A DNA stretch of 15,550 bases from Caribbeanibacter sp964518305 (GTDB taxonomy: Bacteria; Gemmatimonadota; Gemmatimonadetes; Palauibacterales; Palauibacteraceae): NCBI GenBank assembly GCA_964518305.1, contig CAZFDK010000063.1:1-15550 (forward strand). Reading direction: 5' to 3'. Each line of letters starts with the position of its first letter. Position 1 is the first letter of the stretch. Positions 6,040 through 12,981 of the stretch are shown one piece after another. The position numbers and the translations under genes were made by a program. The notes under the pieces were generated by a model. That model had not been told where the DNA came from, ran no database searches, and saw only the letters and a program-made list of their open reading frames with translations.

Positions 6040-7092
6040 ATGCCGCCGTTTCTCGACCAGACGCTGATGTGGGCCCGACAGGTCTTCGGCCACGCAGCGC
6101 TGATGTTCTGGTGGATCTGGCTCGCCGCGGTCGTGCTCACCGCCGTGAGCGAGTCCTGGTGGGTGGAGGGGCGGCGCCGCCGGCTGCTGGAGCACCGCGA
6201 CGAGGGGTGGCGGACCGTGTGGCACGCCGCCGTTCTGGGATTCCTGAGTCCCCCGAGTCGTCGGCGGATCTTCCGCCAGGCGAAAGGGCTTCTGGCGGCG
6301 GACGTCTCCCGGGCCGGCGTGCTGGCCTACCTGGTCTCCGCGCAGACGGTGCTCCTGTGGATGCTGATCTTCATTCTGGAGCTGAACGGGCCGCAGCTCG
6401 CCGTCGGGCAGGTGGTCGCCGCCGCGGCGGCGCTCGCGGTGCTCCTCCAGGGGGCGACCCGGATACCGGATCGGCTGTGGGCGGGTGCCCGGGAGCGGGC
6501 CCGCGAGGAGCTCGGCGGACCGCCTGCCACCTCTCCGGTCGGTCGCTCGGGCCCCGCCTGGCTCCGTCCCCTGAAGTCGGTGGGAGGACAGGCGGTCTCG
6601 CTGTCGTGGCCGCTCCTGTTCGGGTTCCTCGGCGCCGGCTTCTTCCTGGCCCTCGGTCTCTCCCCGGCCTACCTGTCCCTGCAGGGGGCGAAGGGACCGC
6701 TCGTGCAGGTTGGAAACGCCGGCGCCGGCCTGCTCGCGACCTACGTCACCGGCGCTCCCATGGTGGGGAACGCGCTGTTCGTCGCGGGGATCTGGAAGCC
6801 GGAGTTTCTCACCTACGCCGGGATCGCCGCGTTCTACCTGGGCACGCTGGTGAACCCCTTCGCCCTGCCGCGGTGGTACGACCTGCTGGGGGCGGAGCTC
6901 GCGAGGCGGGTGCTGTGGTGGCTCGTGGGGGCGATCCTCGCGGGCGCCCTGGCGGCCACGGCCTGGTGGTGGGGGCTGCACGGGCTGGCCGGCCTGCTGG
7001 GACTCCAGGACGCCTTCCACGCGCTGACCGATTCGACGCTCAGGCCGAACGCGGTGCCCTGGTTCCACCACTGGTTCGCGCCGGGCATCTGA
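6040..7092 (+). CDS. Polytopic inner-membrane permease, possibly ArsP/DUF318-like
   Basis: 350 residues with about eight hydrophobic segments arranged as two halves around a basic cytosolic loop (about residues 145-180). Segments include ALMFWWIWLAAVVLTAV, GVLAYLVSAQTVLLWMLIFI, AVGQVVAAAAALAVLLQ, LSWPLLFGFLGAGFFLALGL, a Gly/Pro-rich GLLATYVTGAPMVGNALF, YAGIAAFYLGTLVNPF and LWWLVGAILAGALAATAWWW. The inverted two-half layout and the conserved-looking GAPMVGNALF turn recall the ArsP/DUF318 permeases, some of which export arsenic compounds or Cu/Zn, but similarity is loose and a Gate-domain permease is also possible. It has no cysteine; a terminal WFHHWF offers histidines. ATG 6040 has GAGGAG ten bases upstream. 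Operon with 4994 is likely. Confidence 0.6.
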   Translation: MPPFLDQTLMWARQVFGHAALMFWWIWLAAVVLTAVSESWWVEGRRRRLLEHRDEGWRTVWHAAVLGFLSPPSRRRIFRQAKGLLAADVSRAGVLAYLVSAQTVLLWMLIFILELNGPQLAVGQVVAAAAALAVLLQGATRIPDRLWAGARERAREELGGPPATSPVGRSGPAWLRPLKSVGGQAVSLSWPLLFGFLGAGFFLALGLSPAYLSLQGAKGPLVQVGNAGAGLLATYVTGAPMVGNALFVAGIWKPEFLTYAGIAAFYLGTLVNPFALPRWYDLLGAELARRVLWWLVGAILAGALAATAWWWGLHGLAGLLGLQDAFHALTDSTLRPNAVPWFHHWFAPGI

Positions 7093-7096
7093 ACGG

Positions 7097-7138
7097 GCGT
7101 TACCTGCGGGTGACTCATCCCGATGCCTCAAATGCGAG
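7097..7138 (+). promoter_or_regulatory. Putative ECF promoter 3 (HMA-HMA-ATPase genes)
   Basis: GCGTTAC at 7097-7103, 17 bases, CGAT at 7121-7124, four bases, CAA at 7129-7131 and CGAG at 7135-7138 (three extra bases between CAA and CGAG compared with the other two sites). The first nine downstream bases after the permease stop are followed directly by other promoter elements, so this gives the HMA genes their own transcript. It lies 73 bases before ATG 7212. Confidence 0.65.
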
Positions 7139-7211
7139 GACGAGGCGGACGGATGGCTTCCCCGCCGACGGATCACCGCCGATCCCACCGCCGAAACAGT
7201 CAGGTGACACG

Positions 7212-7637
7212 ATGAGACAACCTACCAGTGCTCCGCTCCGGACCCTTGCCGCGCTCGTGCTCGGCCTGGCACTGCTCTCCATGCCGGCCGCCACCGGGGC
7301 GGCCGAGGCGCAGGAAGCCGACCCGCAGCAGCAGGCACGGGTGATCAAGGTCGAGATTCTGGGCATGAGCTGCCCCTTCTGCGCCTACGGCGCCGAGCAG
7401 AAGCTGAAGAAGCTCGATGGCGTGGACGAACTCGAGGTGGAACTCGACTCCGGGCTCGCCACGCTCACGATGGAAGAGGACGCCGACATCCCAAACGAGA
7501 CGCTCAAGAAGACGGTCGACGACGCGGGTTTCGAGGCGGCGGCCATCGTCCGGACCTTCGAGTCGGAGCACGAGGACTGGCACCCGGAGAGGATTCTCGA
7601 CCGGGAGGAGAGGCCCGGCACGAGGAGTGGCCGATGA
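7212..7637 (+). CDS. Secreted heavy-metal-associated (HMA) domain protein
   Basis: 141 residues. Signal peptide at about 1-33 (LRTLAALVLGLALLSMPAAT, likely cleavage at AEA-QE), so the protein works in the periplasm. One HMA domain covers about residues 43-112 with the metal loop GMSCPFC (C54, C57); this CxxC binds soft metals such as Cu(I) or Hg(II) in MerP, CopZ and Atx1-type proteins. The fold is completed by a helix with GAEQKLKKLDGV and an alternating strand pair. A charged tail with HEDWH could add ligands. Its ATG is followed by the cytosolic HMA gene through an ATGA overlap. It probably carries periplasmic metal to the neighbouring permease or barrel; which metal cannot be told. Confidence 0.85.
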   Translation: MRQPTSAPLRTLAALVLGLALLSMPAATGAAEAQEADPQQQARVIKVEILGMSCPFCAYGAEQKLKKLDGVDELEVELDSGLATLTMEEDADIPNETLKKTVDDAGFEAAAIVRTFESEHEDWHPERILDREERPGTRSGR

Positions 7638-7846
7638 GGAAGATCACGCTGGACGTGGACGGCATGCAGTGCGAGGGCTGCGAGAACGCGGTCGACGCGG
7701 CGCTTTCCGCGGTGGACGGCGTCCGCCGAACCGACGTCTCCCACGCGGAGGACCGCGCCGAGCTCGTCCTCGACGACGACGTCTCGGAGGAGAAGCTGGT
7801 GGCCGCCGTCGAGGAGGCCGGGTACGCCGGCCGGCCCTCCTCCTGA
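7634..7846 (+). CDS. Cytosolic HMA metallochaperone (CopZ-like)
   Basis: 70 residues forming a single HMA domain with metal loop GMQCEGC (C13, C16), predicted fold beta-alpha-beta-beta-alpha-beta, ending VAAVEEAGYAG. No signal peptide, so cytosolic. The size and motif are those of CopZ/Atx1-type chaperones that pass Cu(I) to a P1B ATPase. The ATG overlaps the stop of the previous gene (ATGA), which implies translational coupling with the periplasmic HMA protein. The ATPase gene follows after 68 bases. The first loop residue before Cys is Gln instead of the common Thr or Ser, which does not by itself change the assignment. Confidence 0.88.
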   Translation: MRKITLDVDGMQCEGCENAVDAALSAVDGVRRTDVSHAEDRAELVLDDDVSEEKLVAAVEEAGYAGRPSS

Positions 7847-7914
7847 TCGCCGGCTGCCTCCCCTGACGCGGCTGGCCGGCCGCTTTTCCTGGGTTCCGTC
7901 CCAACGCTGAGCCC

Positions 7915-10158
7915 GTGGCCCGGCTGCACCTGAAGGTCGGGGGCATGCACTGCTCGTTCTGCTCCCAGAGCATCGAGCGGGCGTACGAGGGAACCGACGG
8001 GGTCGAGGACGTCTCGGTGAGCCTGGCCCACGAGGAGGCGCTCCTCGACTACGACGAGTCGGTGGTCGACGAGACCGCGCTCCGGGACACCCTCCGGGAC
8101 GTGGGCTACTCGATCCGCGATCCGGACAAGGAGGAAGCCTGGCGCGAGCGGCAGGAGGAGCTTCGAACCAAGCTCCGCCGGACGCTGGCGGGAGGCGCTG
8201 CCAGCGCCCTAATCGCGGCTCTCATGGTCGGCATGTGGGTCGGACTCGTGCCCTGGGAGATGCCGACCTGGAGCCTGGTCGCTGAGGGGATGCTTGCGGC
8301 GTGGGTCCTCTTCGGGCCGGGCCGGGAGATCGTCTCCATGGCGTGGGCCGGGCTCCGGCGGCGGATCTTCAACCAGCACGTGCTGCTGTTCACGGGCGCC
8401 GCGGGCGCCTTCGCGGCCGGCGTGCTGGGCCTCGCGGGCGCCCCCGGCTTTCCGACCTTCCACTTCTTCGGCGCCGCGATCTTTCTCATGACCTACCACC
8501 TGCTCTCCGGGTGGGCGGCCACGAAGGTGCGGGCCCGCAGCCAGGAGGCGGTCCGCCAGCTGCTCGAGCTCAAGCCGGACACCGCCCGCCGGGTGGAGGA
8601 CGGCGGGGAGACGGAGGTGGCGGTCTCCGAGGTGGAGGAGGGCGACCGCGTGCGGGTGAAGCCGGGCGAGAGCGTCCCGCTGGACGGCCGGGTGGTGAAC
8701 GGACGCTCCACGGTCGACGAGTCGGTGGTCACCGGCGAGCCGATGCCCGCCGAGAAGGCGGCGGGCGACGAGGTCGTGGGCGGCTCGATCAACCAGGCCG
8801 GGACGCTCCTCATAGAGGTCACCAGCGCGGGCGGGGAGGGCTTCCTGGATCAGGTCGCCCGGCACGTGGAGGAGGCGCGGGCGCTCAAGCCCGGCGTGAT
8901 CCAGCTCGTCGACTGGGTGCTCCAGTACTACGTGCCGGCCGTGCTGCTGATCGGTGTCGCGGGCCTGCTCTTCTGGACGCTGGGCCGGTGGTGGATCGCG
9001 GGGGCCCCGGACGTCACCCGCGCCGTGTATTCCACCCTCACCGTCTACGTCATGGGCTACCCCTGCGCGCTGGGCATGGCCACGCCGCTGGCCCTGATCC
9101 GGGGCGGCGGGATGGCCGCCGAGCGGGGGGTCCTCATGCGGAGCGCGGAAGCCTTCCAGGTTACGAAGGACGTGGAGACGGTGGCCCTGGACAAGACGGG
9201 CACGATCACCGAGGGCGAGCCGTGGGTCGCCGAGATCGCGCCGGTCGGGGGCTCGGGCCGGGAGCTGCTTCGGCTGGCGGCGATCGCCGAGCAGCCCTCC
9301 GAGCATCCCTTGGCCGACGCGATCCTGGAGCGGGCCGAGGAGGAGGGCCTGGAGGAGCTGCCGGTCCCGGACGACTTCGAGGCGGTGACGGGGAAGGGCG
9401 TCCGGGCGCGGCTGAACGGAGACGAGCTGCTGGTGGGGACCCCGGAGCTGCTCGTGGAGCGCGGGGTCGACGCCTCCCCCGCGGCGGAGGCCCTGGACCG
9501 GGTGCGGGGCCGCGGCCAGACCGCCGTCCTCGTGGCGGCCGGCGGCGAGGTGCTCGGCGTCATCGGCATCTCGGATCGGATCAAGGACGGCTCGGCCGCC
9601 GCCATCCAGCGTCTCGAGGAGATGGGCGTGGAGTCGGTGATGATGACCGGCGACAGCGAGCGGACGGCCCGCTCGGTGGCCCGTGAGGTGGGGATCGACC
9701 GGGTGCTGGCCGGCGTGCTCCCGGACGAGAAGGCGGACGAAGTGGGGCGGCTGCAGGCGGAGGGGCGCCGGGTGGCCTTCGTCGGCGACGGGATCAACGA
9801 CGCGCCCGCCCTCACCCGGGCCGACGTCGGCGTGGCCATCGGCGCCGGCACCGACATCGCGCTCGAGTCGGCCGACGTGGTGCTCGTCCACTCCCGCCTC
9901 TCCGGCGTGCCCGACGCCTTCGAGGTGAGCCGCAACTCCTACCGGAAGACGAAGCAGAACCTGGCCCTCGCCTTCAGCTTCAACGGGATCGGGGTGCCCG
10001 TGGCGGCCACCGGGCTCCTGCACCCGGCCTGGGCCATGGCGGCGATGGTGGGCAGCGTCTCCCTGGTGCTGGTCAACTCCTTCGCGGGCCGGCTGGTCCG
10101 GAGGGAGGAACGGGCGCCGGAGGTGGAGGCCGGCCGGAGGAGCGGCGCAGGCAGGTGA
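7915..10158 (+). CDS. P1B-type metal-transporting ATPase with YPC transmembrane motif
   Basis: 747 residues. N-terminal HMA domain with GMHCSFC (C13, C16), then eight expected transmembrane segments. The actuator has TGE (273-275), the catalytic loop DKTGT (phosphorylated D426), HP (464-465), MTGD (577-580) and GDGIND (624-629): all catalytic parts are intact, so it should pump metal out of the cytosol. The sixth-helix motif is YPC (382-384) where Cu(I) pumps have CPC. Helix 7 keeps N682 and P695 but has FN (689-690) for YN. Helix 8 keeps M711, S714, V718 and N721 but has V715 where Cu(I) pumps have a second Ser. It therefore descends from the Cu(I) P1B-1 pattern with altered metal sites. GTG 7915 is the only start before an upstream stop at 7864, and it has no clear ribosome-binding site. 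No stop or frameshift is seen. Confidence 0.92.
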   Translation: MARLHLKVGGMHCSFCSQSIERAYEGTDGVEDVSVSLAHEEALLDYDESVVDETALRDTLRDVGYSIRDPDKEEAWRERQEELRTKLRRTLAGGAASALIAALMVGMWVGLVPWEMPTWSLVAEGMLAAWVLFGPGREIVSMAWAGLRRRIFNQHVLLFTGAAGAFAAGVLGLAGAPGFPTFHFFGAAIFLMTYHLLSGWAATKVRARSQEAVRQLLELKPDTARRVEDGGETEVAVSEVEEGDRVRVKPGESVPLDGRVVNGRSTVDESVVTGEPMPAEKAAGDEVVGGSINQAGTLLIEVTSAGGEGFLDQVARHVEEARALKPGVIQLVDWVLQYYVPAVLLIGVAGLLFWTLGRWWIAGAPDVTRAVYSTLTVYVMGYPCALGMATPLALIRGGGMAAERGVLMRSAEAFQVTKDVETVALDKTGTITEGEPWVAEIAPVGGSGRELLRLAAIAEQPSEHPLADAILERAEEEGLEELPVPDDFEAVTGKGVRARLNGDELLVGTPELLVERGVDASPAAEALDRVRGRGQTAVLVAAGGEVLGVIGISDRIKDGSAAAIQRLEEMGVESVMMTGDSERTARSVAREVGIDRVLAGVLPDEKADEVGRLQAEGRRVAFVGDGINDAPALTRADVGVAIGAGTDIALESADVVLVHSRLSGVPDAFEVSRNSYRKTKQNLALAFSFNGIGVPVAATGLLHPAWAMAAMVGSVSLVLVNSFAGRLVRREERAPEVEAGRRSGAGR

Positions 10159-10193
10159 CGGAAGCGGACGTGTCCGTCAGATCGCCCCCCCTA

Positions 10194-10207
10194 TACCCGG
10201 CAGGGTA
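10194..10207. promoter_or_regulatory. CsoR-type operator 1
   Basis: TACCC (10194-10198), four bases, GGGTA (10203-10207): a palindrome of the TACCC/GGGTA form bound by CsoR repressors. Its centre is 24 bp from that of operator 2, a little over two helix turns. Confidence 0.6.
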
Positions 10208-10216
10208 CTTGGCTTG

Positions 10217-10232
10217 ATACCCCCTGGGGTAT
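10217..10232. promoter_or_regulatory. CsoR-type operator 2
   Basis: ATACCCC and GGGGTAT around a 2-base centre, a perfect 7-bp dyad and close to the known CsoR consensus. A TTGGCT at 10209-10214 and TTATCC at 10232-10237, 17 bases apart, could be the promoter; the operator would fill the spacer, so bound CsoR would block polymerase. Confidence 0.8.
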
Positions 10233-10291
10233 TATCCTACGACAGGGAAGCCCTGGACTCATCGGGATCGAACCGGAATCGGAGAACACTC

Positions 10292-10597
10292 ATGCCCGCT
10301 ACGGAGCCGGTGTCTGACGTCTACCTGGACCCCGAGGTAGAGAAGAGCCTCAGGAATCGATTGAGCCGCATCCAGGGCCAGCTCGAGGGAGTCAAGCGGA
10401 TGCTGGACGAGCGGGAGAGCTGCGACGACATCCTGGTGCAGATGGCGGCCGCCAGGAAGGCGATGAACGGGGCGGCCCGCGAGCTTCTGGAGAACCACAT
10501 GGAGACCTGCGTCCGGGACAGCGTCGAGGCGGGCGAGGCCGAGGAGGCGCTCGACAGCCTCCGCGGGGCGCTGGCCAAGTTCCTCAAACACGCCTGA
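10292..10597 (+). CDS. csoR: CsoR-family copper-sensing repressor
   Basis: 101 residues, all-helical DUF156 fold. The Cu(I) ligand set Cys-x24-His-x3-Cys is complete: C44, H69 and C73 (in NHMETC), the same spacing as in the characterised CsoR. The N-terminal helix has NRLSRIQGQLEGVKRML, the family hallmark. Cu(I) binding releases DNA and allows transcription. ATG 10292 with GGAG seven bases upstream is the right start; a TTG at 10214 would begin inside the operator and add 26 unrelated residues. Two dyads lie just upstream, so the gene is probably autoregulated together with merT, which follows after three bases. Ni/Co-sensing RcnR or persulfide-sensing CstR are less likely given the ligand pattern. 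Confidence 0.93.
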   Translation: MPATEPVSDVYLDPEVEKSLRNRLSRIQGQLEGVKRMLDERESCDDILVQMAAARKAMNGAARELLENHMETCVRDSVEAGEAEEALDSLRGALAKFLKHA

Positions 10598-10600
10598 GCG

Positions 10601-10951
10601 ATGGACCGCACGACGGTGTTCTCGAACCTGGGGGCGGTCTGCTCGGCGGTGGCCTCGGCGCTCTGCTGCATCGGGCCGATCGTCTACGTCACGCTCGGCG
10701 TGGGGGCCGGTCTGGCGAGCACCTTCGAGCCCCTTCGTCCCTGGTTCCTGGGCGGGGCCGTCCTGCTTCTCGGCGTGGGCTTCTACGGCGTGTACATGAG
10801 CCCGCCGCGAACCTGCGAGGAGGGCGGCACCTGCGAGACCGAGGAGGAGGCCCGCCGGAAACGGAGACGGCAGAAGGCGATGCTGTGGGCGTCGACGGCC
10901 CTGGTCGCCCTGTTCGCCACCTTCCCCGCCTGGTCCACCTGGCTAACCTGA
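10601..10951 (+). CDS. merT: MerT-family soft-metal membrane transporter
   Basis: 116 residues with three transmembrane helices. The first carries the vicinal pair C22-C23 in SALCCIGPIVY, and the loop between helices 2 and 3 carries C72 and C78. In MerT of Tn21 the same CC and Cx5C pairs take Hg(II) from MerP across the inner membrane. Helix 2 is FLGGAVLLLGVGFYGVYM and helix 3 AMLWASTALVALFATFPAW. The gene begins three bases after csoR, so it shares the CsoR-controlled transcript. Control by a copper sensor and absence of merA nearby leave the cargo open: Hg(II) by family, Cu(I) by regulation. Confidence 0.88.
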   Translation: MDRTTVFSNLGAVCSAVASALCCIGPIVYVTLGVGAGLASTFEPLRPWFLGGAVLLLGVGFYGVYMSPPRTCEEGGTCETEEEARRKRRRQKAMLWASTALVALFATFPAWSTWLT

Positions 10952-10964
10952 ACGGAGCGCAGCC

Positions 10965-11354
10965 ATGAGACGTCCCGATCGACCGTACGCGTCCCTCGTC
11001 CCGATCCTCGCCGTTCCGTTCGTCCTCGCCGCCTGCGGGGGCGGGGCGGACGGCGTCGCCGAGTCGGCCGATCCGGGGGCAGAGGCGTCGACCTCGGGCT
11101 CCTCCGATGCCCTCGCCACGGCCACCTTCGACGTGGACGGGATGACCTGCGGCGGGTGCGCCGTGGCCACCGAGATGTCGGTGAAGAAGCTCGACGGGGT
11201 GGCCTCGGCCGACGCGGAGTACGACGAGGCCACGGGCGAGGGCCGCTGCACGGTGGAGTACGACCCCTCGGCCGTGGACACCGACGCGATTGCCGCCGCC
11301 ATCGAGGAGGCGGGATTCACGCCGTCCCTAACGAGCACGGACGGGGGCGGATGA
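10965..11354 (+). CDS. MerP-like HMA lipoprotein
   Basis: 129 residues. Unlike classical MerP, which is soluble, it has a lipoprotein signal with lipobox LAAC (acceptor C24), so it should be tethered to a membrane facing the periplasm. A Gly/Ser/Glu-rich linker of about 25 residues leads to an HMA domain with GMTCGGC (C62, C65), helix VATEMSVKKLDGV, and a strand containing another Cys (GRCTVEY). The linker would let the domain reach MerT. ATG 10965 has GGAG nine bases upstream and follows merT by 13 bases: an operon. It most likely captures metal and hands it to MerT. Confidence 0.85.
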   Translation: MRRPDRPYASLVPILAVPFVLAACGGGADGVAESADPGAEASTSGSSDALATATFDVDGMTCGGCAVATEMSVKKLDGVASADAEYDEATGEGRCTVEYDPSAVDTDAIAAAIEEAGFTPSLTSTDGGG

Positions 11355-11411
11355 ACAGGATGCGGGGTCGCTTGGAGTCAGAAGGGACGGGCGCGAGAGC
11401 GGGGTCCGCTG

Positions 11412-11826
11412 ATGCACGCCGACAAGTGGGGGGCCGCTCGGGAGCGTCTTTACTGCGCTTTGCTGCCTGGGGGTCGCCCCGGTGCTTGGCGCGCTGTCAG
11501 CACTGGGGCTCGGCTTCCTCATCAACGCCCTGATCCTGATTCCCCTGCTGGGGCTCTTCCTGGGCGCCACGATCTGGGCGCTGCACCAGGACCGGCGCCG
11601 GCACGACCGTGGCGGACCGGAACGGCTCGCGTGGGCGGCCGCTCTGGCCACGGTGGGCGGCCTGTGGCTCTCTGTAGTTGACCCGGTTTCGCGGACGGGT
11701 GAGCGCTTCGGTATGGTCCTGGAGGGAACGCTCGTCCCGGCGACGTCCGGCAGCACGTATATCGACGCATCCGGGTCCTTCGGCAGACGGACCACGACCA
11801 CGGAAACGAGCGGGAGGAAAACATGA
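11412..11826 (+). pseudogene. MerC-like membrane gene split by a 1-base frameshift
   Basis: From ATG 11412 the frame reads MHADKWGAA, and after skipping one base (C at about 11439) another frame continues GSVFTALCCLGVAPVLGALS, then ALGLGFLINALILIPLLGLF. Joined, this matches the MerC pattern: DKxGAxGS, a vicinal CC pair in helix 1 and a SALGLGFL turn, with further helices through LAWAAALATVGGLWLS. The downstream frame ends at TGA 11824-11826, overlapping the next ATG, so that frame is the ancestral one. The last 50 residues are polar and not MerC-like. A GTG at 11482 could start a truncated product lacking the cysteines. The true start may be ATG 11351, overlapping the previous stop, if a second shift near 11400-11405 exists. 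Either a real mutation or a base error. Confidence 0.7.
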
Positions 11827-12725
11827 TGAGAACGCGCGAGGCGTTCGGCCGTTCGCTCTTCGCCGCTCTGGCCCTGGCCTCCGCGACTGCAGTGTGTGCC
11901 GTCCCCGCTGCGGCGCAGCAGAGCGACTACGAGCTGAGCGAGGTCGACGACGGCGTCTATCGGCTTCGGTACGAGACCCACAACACCTTCTTCGTGGTGT
12001 CGGGGGAGGAGGTGATCGCCTTCGACCCGCTGAACGAGAAGGCGGCCTCAGCGTACGCGGAGGCGATCCGGAGCGTGGCCCCCGACGCCTCGCTGCGGTT
12101 TCTGGTCTACAGCCATCATCACGCGGACCATGCCACCGGTGCTCCGGTTCTCTTCCGGGAGGTCGGCGACGGCGCCCCGATCGTGGCCCACCGCAGGGCC
12201 CGACCGAAGATCGTCGAGGCGGGCGCGCCGAACCTCCCGCCGCCCGAGGTCACCTTCGGCGACAGTCTCACGCTGCACCTCGGCGACCAGGAGGTCGAGC
12301 TCCACTACCTGGGGAAGAGTCACTCCGATAACCTGATCGTGGCTCTCCTGCCCGAGCGGAAGATCGCCTTCGCCGTCGACTTCGTGGCCCACAACTCGGT
12401 CGGATACCGCGAGCTCTCGAGCTTCTACTTCCCGGAGCAGTTCAGGGCCATGGAGCGGCTCCAGGAGCTCGACTACGACCGGATCGTCTTCGGGCACGGG
12501 CCCTCCGGTGATCGGTCCTCCGTGGCCCGGCAGATCGAGTACTACCGGACACTGCGTGACAGCGTCCGGGCAGCCGTGGAGCGAGGCTGGACGGAGGATC
12601 GGGCCGCAAAGCGAATCGAGCTGCCGGCCTACCGTGACTGGCGGGGCTATGAGCAGTGGTTCTCGCTCAACGTCCGTGGAATGTATCGGGAAATCACACG
12701 CGGAGACGGGAGCGGAAGACAGTAG
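11823..12725 (+). CDS. Secreted metallo-beta-lactamase-fold hydrolase
   Basis: 300 residues. Signal peptide about 1-31 (SLFAALALASATAVCAVPAAA, cleavage AAA-QQ). The MBL zinc ligands are all visible: HxHxDH at H98, H100, D102, H103 (YSHHHADHATG), H167 in GKSHSDN, D186 in FAVDF and H225 in FGHGPSG. This set supports two zinc ions and hydrolysis of an ester, amide or thioester; the substrate is unknown, and similarity to B1-type secreted MBL hydrolases does not show beta-lactam activity. ATG 11823 overlaps the stop of the MerC-like frame and has GGGAGGA upstream, so it may still be carried on the csoR-merT transcript. A role in metal resistance is not evident from its sequence. Confidence 0.88.
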   Translation: MMRTREAFGRSLFAALALASATAVCAVPAAAQQSDYELSEVDDGVYRLRYETHNTFFVVSGEEVIAFDPLNEKAASAYAEAIRSVAPDASLRFLVYSHHHADHATGAPVLFREVGDGAPIVAHRRARPKIVEAGAPNLPPPEVTFGDSLTLHLGDQEVELHYLGKSHSDNLIVALLPERKIAFAVDFVAHNSVGYRELSSFYFPEQFRAMERLQELDYDRIVFGHGPSGDRSSVARQIEYYRTLRDSVRAAVERGWTEDRAAKRIELPAYRDWRGYEQWFSLNVRGMYREITRGDGSGRQ

Positions 12726-12981
12726 CGGAAGTGAACTGTCCTGTGAGCCTGGGTCGCTCGGCGTGCCACGGCACATCAGTTGGCCGGAGAGGCCGAGGAC
12801 GCGCCATCGACGGTCTCACGGCGAACGGCGTACGGAAAACGGAGGCATCCGGAAGGCTCTCCGCTCCCGTTCTCACTGATGGACGCACACAGATGTCACC
12901 GGCCATCCCAGCCGAAAGCATCGAATTCCGGTAGCGCGTCCGACCGTGCACCACCTGGTTCCACCAGCAAGGGAGTGACTC
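12726..12981. other. Intergenic gap before the fusion gene
   Basis: 256 bases with no credible gene on either strand, no clear terminator and no copy of the GCGTTAC or TACCC motifs. The only supported element is the ribosome-binding site GGGAG at 12971-12975 for the next gene. Confidence 0.5.

Noticed and set aside
5668..7188. Long minus-strand open frame opposite the barrel and permease genes
   Set aside because: Same shadow composition, and it spans two well-supported plus-strand genes.
8209..10023. Long minus-strand open frame opposite the ATPase
   Set aside because: Arg/His/Pro/Gly-rich composition typical of antisense shadows in GC-rich genes; the plus strand encodes a complete P1B ATPase.
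10214..10291. TTG start that would lengthen CsoR by 26 residues
   Set aside because: It begins inside the operator and the added residues are unlike CsoR; ATG 10292 has a good ribosome-binding site.
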